Origin: Adenophora triphylla var. japonica
Taxonomy: Eukaryota; Streptophyta; Magnoliopsida; Asterales; Campanulaceae
DNA: 64,000 bases
Assembly: GCA_022495995.1 (NCBI GenBank)
Contig: JAFEMH010001451.1
Span: 86,001 to 150,000, forward strand
Direction: 5' to 3'
Shown here: positions 1 through 10,420 of the stretch, one piece after another
Numbering within the stretch: the stretch's first letter is position 1
How the letters are laid out: every line of letters begins with the position of its first letter
Program-made: the position numbers and the translations under genes
The notes under the pieces: model-generated
The model's database searches: none
What the model saw: only the letters and a program-made list of their open reading frames with translations
What the model was told of the DNA's origin: nothing

Positions 1-72
1 GTCGTATCCCACCCTGTTTTCGGAATGAGTGCGTTTGGTTTGGTGGACCAAACCCTTTTAAGGGGGCAAGAA
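1..72 (+). mobile_element. 3' end of internal region and PPT of gypsy element E0
   Basis: This is the last internal stretch of a plus-strand LTR element whose body lies left of the window. The purine-rich run at 60-72 (AAGGGGGCAAGAA) sits directly before an LTR that starts TGTAAC, where a polypurine tract belongs. The PPT resembles that of the Tekay-like element E4 (TTAAGGGGGAG), which suggests a chromovirus. No coding sequence can be identified here. Confidence 0.7.
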
Positions 73-325
73 TGTAACAACTCTAAAATTTATACTCTTT
101 ATTTATTTAAAATATAATTTTCCTTAATTAATTAGGTTGGTTATTTAAATTAATTATAGGGATTAGAAAATTTAAAAACCCAAGTTAATGCACCTATTAA
201 ATCTAGGTTGTTTTGAGGGAATAACTGAGGGAAGCAATTAGGAGCCTGGGAGTAACTGATGGAAGCAATTAGGAGCCTCTTAAATTGTTGTAATGGCAAG
301 GAGGGAATGAAGGGCTGCTTGGGGT

Positions 326-333
326 TATAAAAA
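326..333 (+). promoter_or_regulatory. Putative TATA box of the E0 LTR
   Basis: TATAAAAA lies about 250 bp inside the LTR on the element's sense strand, a position expected for the U3 promoter. A G/A-rich transcript leader follows. The call rests on motif and position only. Confidence 0.5.
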
Positions 334-1644
334 GGAAAGGGTCATGGCAGTTTTCTTAGAGCTAAGTAAGAACAGAGAGGGAGATCACTGAGAGAAGAAG
401 GCTGAGCCGTGAAAGAGGAAGAAAGAAGGAGACGTTGTAGCTGTAAAGAAGGAAAAGAGGAAGAGGCAATTGTCATCCAAGGTTTGGATTCGTTTCGGCT
501 AACATATTCTTAGTGAATTTTTAAAAAAACCTGGAATTGGATTTAGGGGTCTGCATAACATTGCTTTGAATGTTTAATACTTATCTAATGAGATTAGGAT
601 TTCAGTTTGATAAAAAGAATAGATTTGAAAACCTAATTTGATTAGGTTTTGAGGCATATTAAATCAATGGGTTGGCCTAAGATCATTGTATGCTAAAGGA
701 TTAATTGGATTTATAGTTTGTGGGTGTTTTATTGCGTCTGATGTGTGTGTGCATGTGCCTGTTGAGGGTCTGTGTGCGTGTGTGTGTGTGTTTTGGGTGG
801 TTGCAGAGAGTGTTCTGATGCATGTGTGTGTGCTGGGCATGTGTTATTGGTGTGGGCAGTAGGTGTTCTGCCGTGTGTGTGTGTGATGCGTGTGTGTTTG
901 CTGGGAGTGTGTTAGTGTGTGTAGTGTGTGTTCTAGTAAGAGAAAGGAGTAAGAAAAGAAAAGAAAGAAAAGGAAGAAGGTCTGGAGATAAGAAAGAGAA
1001 GGAAATAGAAAATAAAGAAAAGAGAGAGAATTACAGAATAGTCTTAAAGATTTCTAGATTCTGCAAATCATTCCTTGAGTTTAAAAGTTAACAGTTTCTG
1101 TTAGAAATTAACGGAATCCAATAGAAACTTAACAGAAAAGGTTAGGAAGTTAACCCTAGAGTTAAGTAGAAGGATCTAGTGCATTAAGATAATATTGTAC
1201 ACTATCCTAAGACGCATTTACATGATTGTAGATTCGTGCAAGAAGTAATTGCAAGGAAACGCAAGCGTTTAAGGTAAGGGATTACGTTCCTTAAGTATAT
1301 TTGAAATTCATCCTTTAATGTAGGATTCCTCATAATTTGTTTCAAGCGTAGCTACTAATGGCCGGTAGCATTTGAACTCCGATGTTGATATAACGTCTTT
1401 TGATTATCTTACCCTTGATATATGTTGTTCAATGGGTATCTAAGTGAATTGAAATTGCTTTATGTATTCTTGTACACGAATATTATGTGAACCATAACTG
1501 TATCTAATTGAAACAGATGCAGTTAGATTAGTCTGATTGAAAAAGACTAATTAAGATAGTCTAGTTTGATTGAAAAGAACTTAGACTTTTAAATTGCTAC
1601 TTGATGAAGTAGTTTGAATATCAAGATATATCATAATAAGGGAG

Positions 1645-1715
1645 CACCCTGAAAAGGTGTAAGGTCTCTTATTCTCTTAACACCCTGAAAAGGTGTGACA
1701 CCCTGAAAAGGTGTT
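1645..1715. repeat. Three short hairpin repeats in the E0 LTR
   Basis: The 16-nt unit CACCCTGAAAAGGTGT occurs three times. Each unit is self-complementary (ACACC pairs with GGTGT around a short A-rich loop). It may be a structured RNA or terminator-like part of the LTR; no function can be assigned. Confidence 0.6.
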
Positions 1716-2231
1716 TGAAACTATGGAATTGATGGACTTGTGATAGGGCCATGTTCTCTTTAAGTATGATAACTGTATTTTGAATGTGTACAGTTAAAAT
1801 TATTGTTGATAGCCTTTCATTGAAGTATAATTCATTGGTTTCGTTCTTTCGGTCATCTCTCCTTAGTACCCGGAGAGATTCCGTATGAACTTGCTGAGCA
1901 TTGTTCGCTCACCCCTTTTTCTAATTTTTCTCCCAGATAAGCGATAGGAGAAGTTGATCGATCGCAGGGATGGCGGCTGGAATTAGGGTTAGGGGTAGCA
2001 TTAATCATTTCGGACTTAGCGAGCTAGTGGGTTGTACTAGCCGTTAAGGTTTAAAGACAGTTATTTTCTCATTTGAATTATGGTTAGACGTACTAGCCGT
2101 TAAGGTTTAAAGACAGTTATTTCCGCATTTGAATTATGGTTAGGATTTACTAGCCGTTGGGATACCTGATTTTGGGAATTTTATATTTGATTGTTAATGG
2201 TATTTAATTGATGAAAATTGGGGTCGTTACA

Positions 2232-2508
2232 TCGGGTCTAGTATAAATCATGGCATACATGACAGATCCAAATGCCGAAGCATATGGAACTTCATTCATT
2301 TCCCTTTTGCTCATCAGTTGTCATAAGACAATGCATATTGCTAAGAGAAATACCATAACCCATTGACGAGCTACTCTTCTTAGACTCTTCTAAGAACCTT
2401 GTCAATGTGAACACTTTGACTCAAACCAATTTATCCTTCTATATCTATCTCTATAGATCTTGATGCCAAGGATGTAGGCGGATTCACCCATATCCTTTAT
2501 TGAGAAAC
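2232..2508 (-). pseudogene. pol: Ty1/copia reverse transcriptase fragment (C-terminal part)
   Basis: On the minus strand, frames read SIKDMGESAYILGIKIYRDR, then degenerate sequence, then MNEVPYASAFGSVMYAMIYT. These are the recognisable late-RT and pre-RNase H blocks of plant copia polyproteins. Frameshifts and stops break the reading. The left end is interrupted by the E0 LTR and the right end by E1. The preceding part of the same gene resumes at 23457, so this is the outer, older element of the nest. Confidence 0.85.
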
Positions 2509-2513
2509 CTTTC
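2509..2513. repeat. Left target site duplication of E1 (CTTTC)
   Basis: CTTTC immediately precedes the left LTR and recurs at 23452-23456 immediately after the right LTR. Removing E1 and one copy puts the two flanking copia pieces back into one reading frame. This is strong evidence for a genuine insertion with these exact limits. Confidence 0.93.
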
Positions 2514-2965
2514 TGAAATTACCCGGATTTCGCGCGATGCGAAAGGCGGTTGTCTTTCGCGGGGGGTTGGTGTCTGAGACCTCGCTTCATGGGAAGGAAA
2601 AAATGAGGAGTCGCCACGCGGTTTTTGTATTTTGAGCCCAAACGTTGAGAAACGGCTTTAGAAAATGGTGTCGTTTTTATTGGTAGCAAAAACTTAGGAA
2701 AAGACTTTGAAAATGGGGGATCATTTTTATTGGTAGCAAAAACGAGTAAAAAGCTTTGAATACCAGAGATTGTTAGGTTCAGAGGTCACGTTACGTTTCG
2801 GGTAGAGTATTACGAGATCGCCCGAAACGCCTCGCATGACGAGTCTTTCTACCTTTCTCGAAAACGTGTGTGTGTGTGTGTGTTTTTGAAATGGGGGCTT
2901 GAATGACAAGCTTAATCTTGGTTTGAATGACAAACGTTGATTAGGTGACTTTGTTTGAAAAGACG

Positions 2966-3300
2966 AGCGTTTGAATGACAAACGTCGTTTTTGAGACGGA
3001 AATGAGCGTTTGCGTGGCAAACGTCGGTTTTGAGTTGAAATGAGCGTTTGCGTGGCAAACGTCGATTTTGAGACGGAAATGAGTGTTTGCGTGGCAAACG
3101 TCGATTTTGAGTTGAAATGAGCGTTTGCGTGGCAAACGTCGATTTTGAGTTGAAATGAGCATTTGCGTGGCAAACGTCGATTTGAGTTGAAATGAGCGTT
3201 TGCGTGGCAAACGTCGATTTTGAGTTGAAATGAGCATTTGCGTGGCAAACGTCGATTTTGAGACGGAAATGAGCGTTTGCGTGGCAAACGTCGATTTTGA
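2966..3300. repeat. Hairpin minisatellite in the E1 3' LTR, about 9 units
   Basis: Units of 38-39 bp each contain a short perfect hairpin (CGTTTGC, loop GTG, GCAAACG) separated by GAGTTGAAAT or GAGACGGAAAT spacers. The partner LTR has only about 6 units (21754-21975), so copy number changed after insertion or by slippage. Peptides read through this array on the minus strand are repeat translations, not genes. Confidence 0.9.
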
Positions 3301-3459
3301 GCTTTTGAAAAGGAGTTCGAAGGTCGAACTTCGGTTTTTTGAACCGGGCATTACATTGTTAACGATTTTTACGGGAAAAATGCATATTAAATGATATGCG
3401 ATCAACGAATTTCCCTCGGACTTTTAAATACTATCACGATCCAAACTGGTCGGACTTTG

Positions 3460-4420
3460 TAAATTAATTAAAGGTATCAAGGAATGCTTATCAATTAAAT
3501 GACGTTTTCTTAATTCAAGGAATCCTTCTAGACGAAACGCCACCTTGCATGTTTCTAGAATTAAATGGATGTGGATACGATCGATGTCGTAAATGACATA
3601 ACATGCCAAGGAAAATTCTAGAAGCTTGCCACCTTGCATGTTTCTTAGAAGAAGAGGATCGAGTGGCTACTTATGTCGTGCGACATAATAGGCCATGAAG
3701 ACTTCTAGAAGCTTGCCACCTTGCATGTTTCTAGAAGGAAAACGGTTATGGCTTGTTATGTCGTGCGACATAATAAGCCCATGCAGACAGCCTATAAATA
3801 GAGGCCTTCACCTCTCATTTTAGGCACCTCTCCTTCACCCCTCAGTCCCCCTCTATAGGAAATACGCCCAGAAGCCTCCCCTCTCTTCACATACCTCCCA
3901 AACCACACTAATCCTCCCAAATCAATCCCACACACACTTCCCACACACACACTTCACACACTCATCAAGAACCAAAGGTTCTCACGGAGCTAAGGCTTAA
4001 TTTCAGTTCCCCGTTTGGCTTTGAAGGCCCCTATATCTAACTTGATATAGGGAGTCGTGGTCTTCAAGGGTAACGATTTTCTACCCTTTTCCTTTCCCTA
4101 TCTTCTTTATACATGAAATCTATATGATAAATATGTTAATAATGATGTATCTTGATTAAAGTTGCATGCTTTAGCTTCATATTTCATAGATCCACATCTG
4201 ATTTCATCACATTTCATGTAAGAGGCTCGGCTTGACTTGGTTTTGCATGAACACTCGAGATGAGTGTGGATCCTCATATCCACCCCGGTTGAAGTGTTCA
4301 TTTTTAAAATACTAGCTCCTGAGACCTATTGGGTGAAGTAACTTGGCTATTTTAAGGCCTTGTTACCTCGAGATCTCGGCTTAAGACTCGCTGTCACGAG
4401 ACGTTATGGCAGCGGCATGC
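3460..4420 (+). repeat. Foreign LTR-like segment inside the E1 3' LTR
   Basis: This segment has a plus-strand promoter layout like the E3 LTR: two large palindromes (3665-3694 and 3750-3779), a TATA box at 3793-3800, then a C-rich leader. It also has a block resembling E3 with CTAACTTGATATAGG and AGGGTAACGA, and a GTGTGGATCC...ATCCAC block near 4265-4290. Nothing like it is in the partner LTR. No TG...CA ends or TSD are visible, so it is not a simple insertion. The junction positions are approximate. Confidence 0.65.
3793..3800 (+). promoter_or_regulatory. TATA box of the foreign LTR segment
   Basis: TATAAATA is preceded by CAGCC and followed by GAGGCC. The same context occurs on the sense strand of the E2 LTRs, and E3 has a near match (CAGCCTATAAATTGG). 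The nearest palindrome ends 14 bp upstream. It points rightward, opposite to E1. Confidence 0.6.
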
Positions 4421-4487
4421 GACGACAAACATAGCCCGATTAACAAATTTCGGTTAACTTTCCCTATTTTCGGATTGGGTACTGACA

Positions 4488-4532
4488 GTTAACCCCTCGG
4501 CGACGTCACTTCCGAAGGAGGTGGGGTCGTTG
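4488..4532 (-). promoter_or_regulatory. PPT and terminal hairpin of E1
   Basis: On the minus strand the purine tract AGGGGTTAAC (4497-4488) abuts the LTR. Just upstream lies a 35-nt stem-bulge-stem-loop: outer arms 4498-4504 with 4526-4532, inner arms CACTTCC (4507-4513) with GGAGGTG (4517-4523), 2-nt bulges on both sides and a 3-nt loop. E2 and E3 have the same geometry with different bases at the same place. Confidence 0.75.
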
Positions 4533-4616
4533 AAAAAGATAAGGATCCAAATCGGGATGCCTTACTTTGAAAGAGACACTGGGCGGTCACCGTTTGGACC
4601 CTTAGCGAAAAGGATT

Positions 4617-4656
4617 CCTACGTATCCCTAGCGGGAATCAAGCCGATCGTAGTTCG
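4617..4656 (-). other. Conserved non-coding module M2 in E1
   Basis: On the plus strand it reads CCTACGTATCCC, then GGGAATCAAGCC, then CGTAGTTCG, with CTACG and CGTAG as an outer stem. E2 has three copies (31370, 31472, 31819) and E3 has one (61698-61737), always within several hundred bases of the PPT. It is non-coding in all frames. Confidence 0.7.
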
Positions 4657-4789
4657 AAAGGGGGCAAGGGCCGCGCATGGGGACCTTGACTGAGCGAGAC
4701 ATGTTAGGAGGCGTCTAAACCGAATGAGACCATTCGCGAGGTACTACCCGAACGGAGGCTGTTGGGAGGCGTCGAACACAGGACTTCGA

Positions 4790-4955
4790 AACCTTCGAGG
4801 GCGTGTGGCGCCTCAAACCGGAGTTGCTGAACCATACGAGGGCGTGTGGCGCCTCAAACCGGAGTTGCTGAATCATACGAGGGCGTGTGGCGCCTCAAAC
4901 CGGAGTTGCTGAATCATACGAGGGCGTGTGGCACCTCAAACCGGAGTTGCGAGGA
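4790..4955. repeat. 41-bp tandem repeat, about 4 copies
   Basis: Units containing GGGCGTGTGGCGCCTCAAAC and GGAGTTGCTGAA recur every 41 bp. This non-coding minisatellite lies between M2 and the larger arrays. The short frame across it is a repeat translation. Confidence 0.9.
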
Positions 4956-4974
4956 TACATTTATCCTGTGACGA

Positions 4975-5490
4975 AGGCGTTCGTGCCTTGGGTGCTGGGC
5001 TTATTGCCGCCGCTTTATCCCGTGGGATGAGGTAAAAATGAGGGGAACGGTTGTGTTAAACTGGCGTTATTAACAACTCGGAAGGATCGACGTTTCTTCT
5101 TTAGAATCCTGCTGGGGATGAACATTCGGGCTTACCTTGATGGCCGAAGACGGATTGTTGTGAGGCGTTCGTGCCTTGGGTTTTGGGCTTATTGCTGCTA
5201 CCGGTGAGGTGGAACGATCGGGCTTACGACTGGCGGCCGGGAAGACGAATGTTCACTTGCTGAAGTGAAAAGATGTTCGGGCTTACGAGGATGGCCGAAG
5301 AGGGATTGTTGCAAGGCGTTCGTGCCTTGGGGTTCGGGCTTATTGCTGCTGCCGCTGAGGTGGAACGATCGGGCTTACGACTGGCGGCCGGGAAGACGAA
5401 TGTTCACTCACTGAAGTGAAAAGATGTTCGGGCTTACGAGGATGGCCAAAGAGGGATTGTTGCAAGGCGTTCATGCCTTGGGGTTCGGGC
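4975..5490. repeat. About 151-bp tandem repeat, 2-3 imperfect copies
   Basis: The segment beginning GGCGTTCGTGCCTTGGG returns near 4977, 5164, 5315 and 5466. Shared blocks between copies include GGAACGATCGGGCTTACGAC and GATGTTCGGGCTTACGAGG. It is higher-order and more divergent than the adjacent 34-bp array. No gene is present. Confidence 0.75.
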
Positions 5491-6205
5491 TTATCGGACC
5501 GTGAAGGTCGCGATTGAGGTGAAATCGGACCGTGAAAGGTCTCGATAGGAGAGTGGAGGTCGGACCGCGAAGGTCGCGATTAAGGATTGAAATCGGACCG
5601 TGAAAGGTCGCGATTGAGGATTTGAGATCGGACCGTGAAAGGTCGCGATTAAGGATTGAAATCGGACCGTGAAAGGTCGCAATTAAGGATTGAAATCGGA
5701 CCGTGAAAGGTCGCGATTAAGGATTGAAATCGGACCGTGAAAGGTCGCGATTGAGGATTGAGATCGGACCGTGAAAGGTCGCGATTAAGGATTGAAATCG
5801 GACCGTGAAAGGTCGCGATTGAGGATTGAGATCGGACGGTGAAAGGTCGCGATTAAGGATTGAAATCGGACCGTGAAAGGTCGCGATTGAGGATTGAGAT
5901 CGGACCGTGAAAGGTCGCGATTGAGGATTGGAGATCGGACCGTGAAAGGTCGCGATTGAGGATTTGAGATCGGACCGTGAAAGGTCGCGATTAAGGATTG
6001 GAATCGGACCGTGAAAGGTCGCGATTAAGGATTGAAATCGGACCGTGAAAGGTCGCGATTGAGGATTGGAGATCGGACCGTGAAAGGTCGCGATTGAGGA
6101 TTAAGATCGGACCGTGAAAGGTCGCGATTGAGGATTGAGATCGGACCGTGAAAGGTCGCGATTAAGGATTGGAATCGGACCGTGAAAGGTCGCGATTAAG
6201 GATAT
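5490..6205. repeat. 34-bp minisatellite, about 20 copies
   Basis: The unit ATCGGACCGTGAAAGGTCGC plus GATTAAGGATTGAA repeats in a nearly uninterrupted array. Units differ at a few sites (AAGG/GAGG, TTGA/TTGGA). There are no unique spacers, so it is not CRISPR-like. A related sequence with longer units occurs in E2 at 37480-38065, on the other side of that element. Confidence 0.95.
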
Positions 6206-6389
6206 GAGTGATGGAGAAAACCATTAGGAATTTTAACGTCTGGAGACGAGCGTTAGTGAAAACTAACTGGGAATTTATCCTCGGGGGATGGGGGGTTAGA
6301 AATGTCTAACTGAGGAAATTTTATACTTTTGGGGGGGCCAAAAGAGGTAAAATTGGAACTGCATAAAGCTGAGGGGCCAAAGTGGCAGA

Positions 6390-6830
6390 AATTTTTCTGG
6401 TGCAGTAAGAGTCCGGCCGTACGTACAACGACGCTATGAGGCTGGTGGACGGGTGGTCCGCCTACGCTAGGAGACTCGTGGAGTTCATGCGGTGCAGTTC
6501 CCGGAGGAGCGTGGATGTCCGTGAGCGAGGGCCGTCTAGGCCGAGAGGTTCGCCTGCTCCCACAGCTGGTGGGGAGGACTTTGCACAGGGGTTTGGCCAG
6601 TTCGCGGGCGGAACGGCAGGATTTGGAGTTCCTTCTTGCGCACTCGGGGCACGAGAGGGGAGTCCTCGAGTTCGCATACTCCGAGGAGGCCTTTTGCCTA
6701 TTCCCTAGGAGGAATTTGGCGAGTTCTTGTTTGCGACGGATCCGGCGGCGGCGGGCGGTGCGTCGAGTGCTCGGATGACGAGCAGGACTCAGAGTAGTCC
6801 TATTTTACTGCTTTCTTTCTTCTTTTTTTT
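6390..6830 (+). pseudogene. C-terminal remnant of an antisense PMD-type gene in E1
   Basis: Plus-strand frames contain a basic, Gly/Pro/Arg-rich segment (RERGPSRPRGSPAP) followed by a Phe/Gly-rich stretch. This resembles in composition and order the last exon of the PMD gene at 27139-27801. A GTGCAG boundary near 6392-6397 could be an old splice acceptor. The PMD core is missing; minisatellites occupy that place. It is followed by a DUF7745-like gene on the same strand, the same order as at 24603-29382. Identification rests mainly on position and composition. Confidence 0.4.
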
Positions 6831-7329
6831 TTGTATCGTTCAGAACGATTTGATTTGAACTATATTTGCAAAAAGGCGCCCGTGGGGCGGAACACATGCC
6901 ATATTTATTACGTGATCACCTTCATTATTTTTGGCAAATAAGGAAGTACGTTAATCAAAAATAAATAAAATGAGAAATGCATTAAAAATTGAACGGGTCA
7001 AAATTTAAGCCTATATGTACTAATTATTAATTATTTGCACTGTTGCACGAGCCCGGGGCGGAAGGGATATTGATATTTGTTGAATGAAACCAGGGGCAGC
7101 ACGCATGTTTCATAAGGATGAACAGGGAGTTGTTTGGAAATGTTTCCAATTTAGGCGGTAGGCTGCAGAGTTGACCAAGTCAGCTGCGAGAGGAGTCCGG
7201 CCGGACTTGGAATGAATTTCAGATTCTTTAAATTGCGGTTTCGGCTTTGCAATTGGTTAAGAAAGCTAGCATAGTTTTTGATCATTACATTTGAATTCTC
7301 TCAAACTTCCAAGGTTCCCTTCATTTTTC
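6831..7329. other. Spacer between the antisense remnants of E1
   Basis: This is A/T-rich non-coding DNA. A perfect 14-bp palindrome AGTCCGGCCGGACT lies at 7194-7207, the same palindrome found in the E1 5' LTR upstream of its TATA box. It may have been the promoter region of the downstream antisense gene. No TATA box is convincing. Confidence 0.45.
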
Positions 7330-8850
7330 ATGGCTCCCTTTCCCAAGTTATCGTCTCGGATGCAAGCGCGATATTTGGACAACTTTCGATCGTGGGTACG
7401 GAACCACACGAGGCGAGAACAAAGGGTTTTTCGAAGGCATTACGGGATTAAATCTGTTTGGGCTTTGAAGGAGCTCATGCTAGATTGGGATCTTTTGAGA
7501 GCCGCGTCTCGGTTACAGGACGTACGGAGGAATGTGTACGGCTTTTCGTACAACGAAGTCACTCCTACGTTTGAAGATTTCCGGGCCGTGCAGGAGGACT
7601 GAGACGGAAAAGCTAGTTCTTCCGTATCTTTGGTGGCATGGCCCTTTGTTGAGAAGCTAGTGTCTTTGTTTGGTATCTCATTTGGAGAAGCATACGGGAT
7701 GCTTGTCTGAGATGCGGATTATGTTGACATTTCGGGGGCCCCGAAAGATTTGCAGGCGAGGAGCGTCTTTTCGTGGGGCGCGTTTGCTCGTGCGCGATTG
7801 CTACTCTGTTCACATTCACGTCTTTGGGTGTGTGCCATCACGGTGTCTTGGACACTGGTGAGGCGATCTTGGAGTGGGGAGACATCGTGCCGGCCCGGTC
7901 TTGGGCGAGACGTTCTGGCGCATAGGTCGGATGGCGGCCGTGGCCGATACATGTGGGGAGGAGTCCCGCTATGCTTACCATGTGGTTGAGGAGAGGCTGA
8001 GATGATGCACGAGGTGCCAATGTCTTGTGACGCTTGGTCTTTCTCTCGACGTCCTCTGGTGATAGGGGCGTCGAGGCTGCTGGAGCTCTGGATGGCCGGA
8101 CTTTGCACGCATCACTTGCGATGGTGGGTTCCCCATTGGAGATTCTGAGACTTGTAGGACCGCTCGGGAGGGTGCATTGGTTGTCGAGTGCGGGGCTGTC
8201 TCGAACGTCTTTCTATATTCCATCGTTGGTTACTGCGACGATGCAGTGGAGCGAGTGCCCATGGCCCGATCGAGTTATCTTGCTACCTTTGAGGTGGGAT
8301 CTCTGCGGATGGAAGATCCTTCGACGCTATTGCGATCACCCGGTGGTGGCAATACACGTCCTTTCTGCCCGGGGTTCTCTTTCACCGGAGAGAGAGGCGC
8401 GTGCATCGGCGATATACGGGCTGAGTACGAAGAGTGTATAGGGGAGACACGAGATGGCTATCTTGTGGAGGCGGAGTGAGTGTTGGAGTGCGATCACACA
8501 GACGGCTCGACCTTGAGGAGGGCGAAGCAAGGGCTAACCACAGGAATCGTGCGGCGATGCCATGGGCGATTATGAGACAAGTGCTGATCGGGAGGCCAAT
8601 CAAAGCATTGTGATGATGGCTCGAAGCGAGGCGGCTCGAGACGAGCTAGAGAAAGAGGCTGCGTTGACGGCCACGAGGCTTGACGGAGGCGTCGGGAAGA
8701 GTCCACGAGCCGGAGTAGAAGGCCTACCGAATATTTCTGCGAAGGTGAAGAACACTCGCGGGGAAAGGGAAGGGGAAGAAGGATGAAGGACCTAGTACGG
8801 GAAACTAGGTTGACCTTGATGTCAGTATCCACCCATTGTCATTGCGGACA
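7330..8850 (+). pseudogene. Antisense DUF7745-like gene of E1 (decayed)
   Basis: The gene runs opposite to gag-pol, between integrase and the 3' LTR. The N-terminal frame (7330-7602) includes VWALKELMLDWDLLRAASRL and YNEVTPTFEDFRAV, closely matching the plus-strand gene at 28271-29382 (LWSLKEFVLDYDLMRA, YNEVVPTIEDFRAL). After a stop at 7600 the homology continues across frames, with pieces matching WWIPHW and the TFYIPALV region near 8120-8230. The tail near 8562-8786 is Lys/Glu-rich. The fold looks like the plant retroelement-associated DUF7745 family; its function is unknown. Several stops and frameshifts make it non-functional. Confidence 0.65.
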
Positions 8851-9035
8851 CATTAATTGATTAATGTTTTATTGTAGTTTTGCTAGCGTGTAGCGAGTCA
8901 AGAGTTGACCGTGCTTGAACTCATCAAAGATTGTTTTAACCGTTATGAATTTGTAGGTTAAATGAAATGAGTTTTCGAAACACAAGCAATTGATGCTTAT
9001 TGTATTTTTTGTTTTTTAGACCGAACCAATGATGG

Positions 9036-9090
9036 TTGCCTACGTTCCCCTTTTACAATTGGACTAAGGGGCTCGGGTCACCGTAGTTCG
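9036..9090 (-). other. Conserved non-coding module M1 in E1
   Basis: The plus strand reads TTGCCTACGTTCCCCTT, then AAGGGGCTCGGGTCACCG, then TAGTTCG. Outer arms CTACG/CGTAG enclose an inner CCCCTT/AAGGGG hairpin. Equivalents are at 35274-35331 (E2) and 54959-55006 (E3), each with a different but still self-complementary inner hairpin. Here it lies between integrase and the antisense DUF7745-like gene. Confidence 0.7.
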
Positions 9091-9289
9091 ACACTTTAGG
9101 TGAATTTGAGAAAAACAAAGACAAAAGAAGTGCGACCTGTCTTTTACTGGATCATTAGCGGGAATGTATCCGGTTGGGTATTACTCTTTTAGCACTTTAA
9201 TTTGCGAGGGGACGGTGTATGGGGAAGGTGAGTTGACTCGTGCTCTTCCTCAAACGAAGTATCTGCGGAGCTTGCTTCCGTTCACGGGG

Positions 9290-10338
9290 TTAACGAAAGG
9301 GTTTCCGTCCAAGTACGCTAGCTTCATGGCTCCTCAGGAGAAGATTCTTTGTACCACGAATGGTCCTATCCGAGGTAGGCTCCCACTTTCCAGGGGATTG
9401 GTGCGTAGGAGGCTTTTCCTTTAGCACCAAGTCGCCTTCTACGATGTCTCGGATCTTGACTTTCTTGTCGAATGCTCGGGCCATTACGCTCTGGTAGGCT
9501 CGAGTGTGTTCCATGGCTTTCAATCTGCGCTCGTCGAGTAGAGCAAGTTCGTCGTGACGGCTACGTAGCCATTCGACTTCATTGATCCCGTTTTCCAAGA
9601 GTACTCGGAGGGATGGAATTTCCAATTCCACGGGCAACATCGCTTCCATTCCGTAGGTAGCGCGAATGGAGTCTCCCCTGTGGCGGTTCGGCGATGTTCG
9701 GTATCCCCGAGAGGGCTAAATGTAGCTTTCGGGCCGGTCCCGACCTGCAGTGGTCATCTTTCGATTATCATGGCGAGAGTTTTGTTGGGTGCCTCTCTTG
9801 CACCATTGGTTTGTGGTACGTAAGGAGAAGACTTGTGACGTGTGACTACGAATTCGGTCGGTAGTTGGTCACAATCTCCTTCGAAGTGAGTCCCATTGTC
9901 GGATATGATCTCGTTGGGCACTCCGTATCGGCACATGATGTTCTCTCGGATGAACTCGGCCACCTTCTTAGAATTCGGTACCTTGTACGATCTGGCTTCT
10001 ACCCATTTGGTGAAGTAGTCGACTCCGACTAAGATGAACTCGTGACCATTGCTTTCCGGAGGAGTGATCTTGCCGATGACGTCGATTCCCCATGTGGCGA
10101 AAGGCCATGGCGTAGTCATGCAATAGAGTTCATGTGGAGGAATGTGATTGAGGTTGGAGAACCGTTGACATTTGTCGCGGCCTTCGGACGAAGCCGGATG
10201 CGATGCTGTTTCCATTGATATCCAATAGTATCCCATACGGAGAATGATGCGTGTCAATGCTCGGGCGTTCATGTGCGGACCGCGGGTTCCGTTGTGAACT
10301 TCGTTCATTAGCTCGGCGCTTTTTCTTTGTTTACACAC
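9290..10338 (-). pseudogene. pol: Integrase of E1
   Basis: On the minus strand 10338-9754 carries an eroded zinc-binding N-terminus, then the catalytic core with WGIDVIGKI, IISDNGTHFEG and PQTNGARE, giving the first Asp, second Asp and Glu of the D,D-35-E triad. A frameshift near 9750 shifts the C-terminal domain to the frame at 9649-9290 (GMEAMLPVELEIPS, then VEGDLVL). Integrase inserts the cDNA into the host chromosome. It follows RNase H directly, as in all Ty3/gypsy elements. No chromodomain is seen, consistent with a non-chromovirus lineage. Confidence 0.88.
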
Positions 10339-10420
10339 CGAAGGAGTGGCCCTTGGTGGCGCTTCTTGTACAACATACCCCCCAGAATGACGAAATGGGA
10401 TGCCAGGCGTTTTAATGCCA

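Larger units (their letters stand above)
73..2231 (+). repeat. 3' LTR of gypsy element E0
   Basis: The LTR is 2159 bp and bounded by the inverted ends TGTAAC and GTTACA. A PPT precedes it. Directly after it the sequence changes to copia pol, so E0 was inserted into that copia gene. A GT-rich microsatellite lies around 740-930, A/G-rich DNA follows, and a repeated segment ending in CTAGCCGTTAAGG occurs around 2030-2160. The apparent 89-codon frame at 822-1091 is a translation of the GT repeat and is not called. Length and ends suit a Tekay-type chromovirus, but the 5' LTR and TSD are outside the window. Confidence 0.85.
2514..4487 (-). repeat. 3' LTR of E1 (chimeric)
   Basis: Its left ~950 bp match 21301-22305 of the other LTR, and its last ~65 bp match the other LTR's beginning (minus-strand start TGTCAGTACCC). 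The middle, about 3460-4420, is unrelated to the partner and reads as an LTR of another family on the opposite strand. It lacks an internal duplication of about 190 bp present in the 5' LTR (22020-22210). A (GT)n tract lies at ~2866-2883 and (CA)n tracts near 3930-3960. Confidence 0.85.

Noticed and set aside
822..1091. 89-codon plus-strand frame rich in Cys and Val
   Set aside because: It is a translation of a GT-rich microsatellite followed by A/G-rich sequence inside an LTR; no start context or homology.
2727..3405. Long minus-strand frames with repeated peptides (CHANAHF-type)
   Set aside because: They are translations of the 38-bp hairpin minisatellite in the LTR. Units in other frames give equally long peptides.
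5490..6205. CRISPR-like regular array
   Set aside because: The 34-bp units are contiguous and have no unique spacers; the context is a plant retrotransposon.
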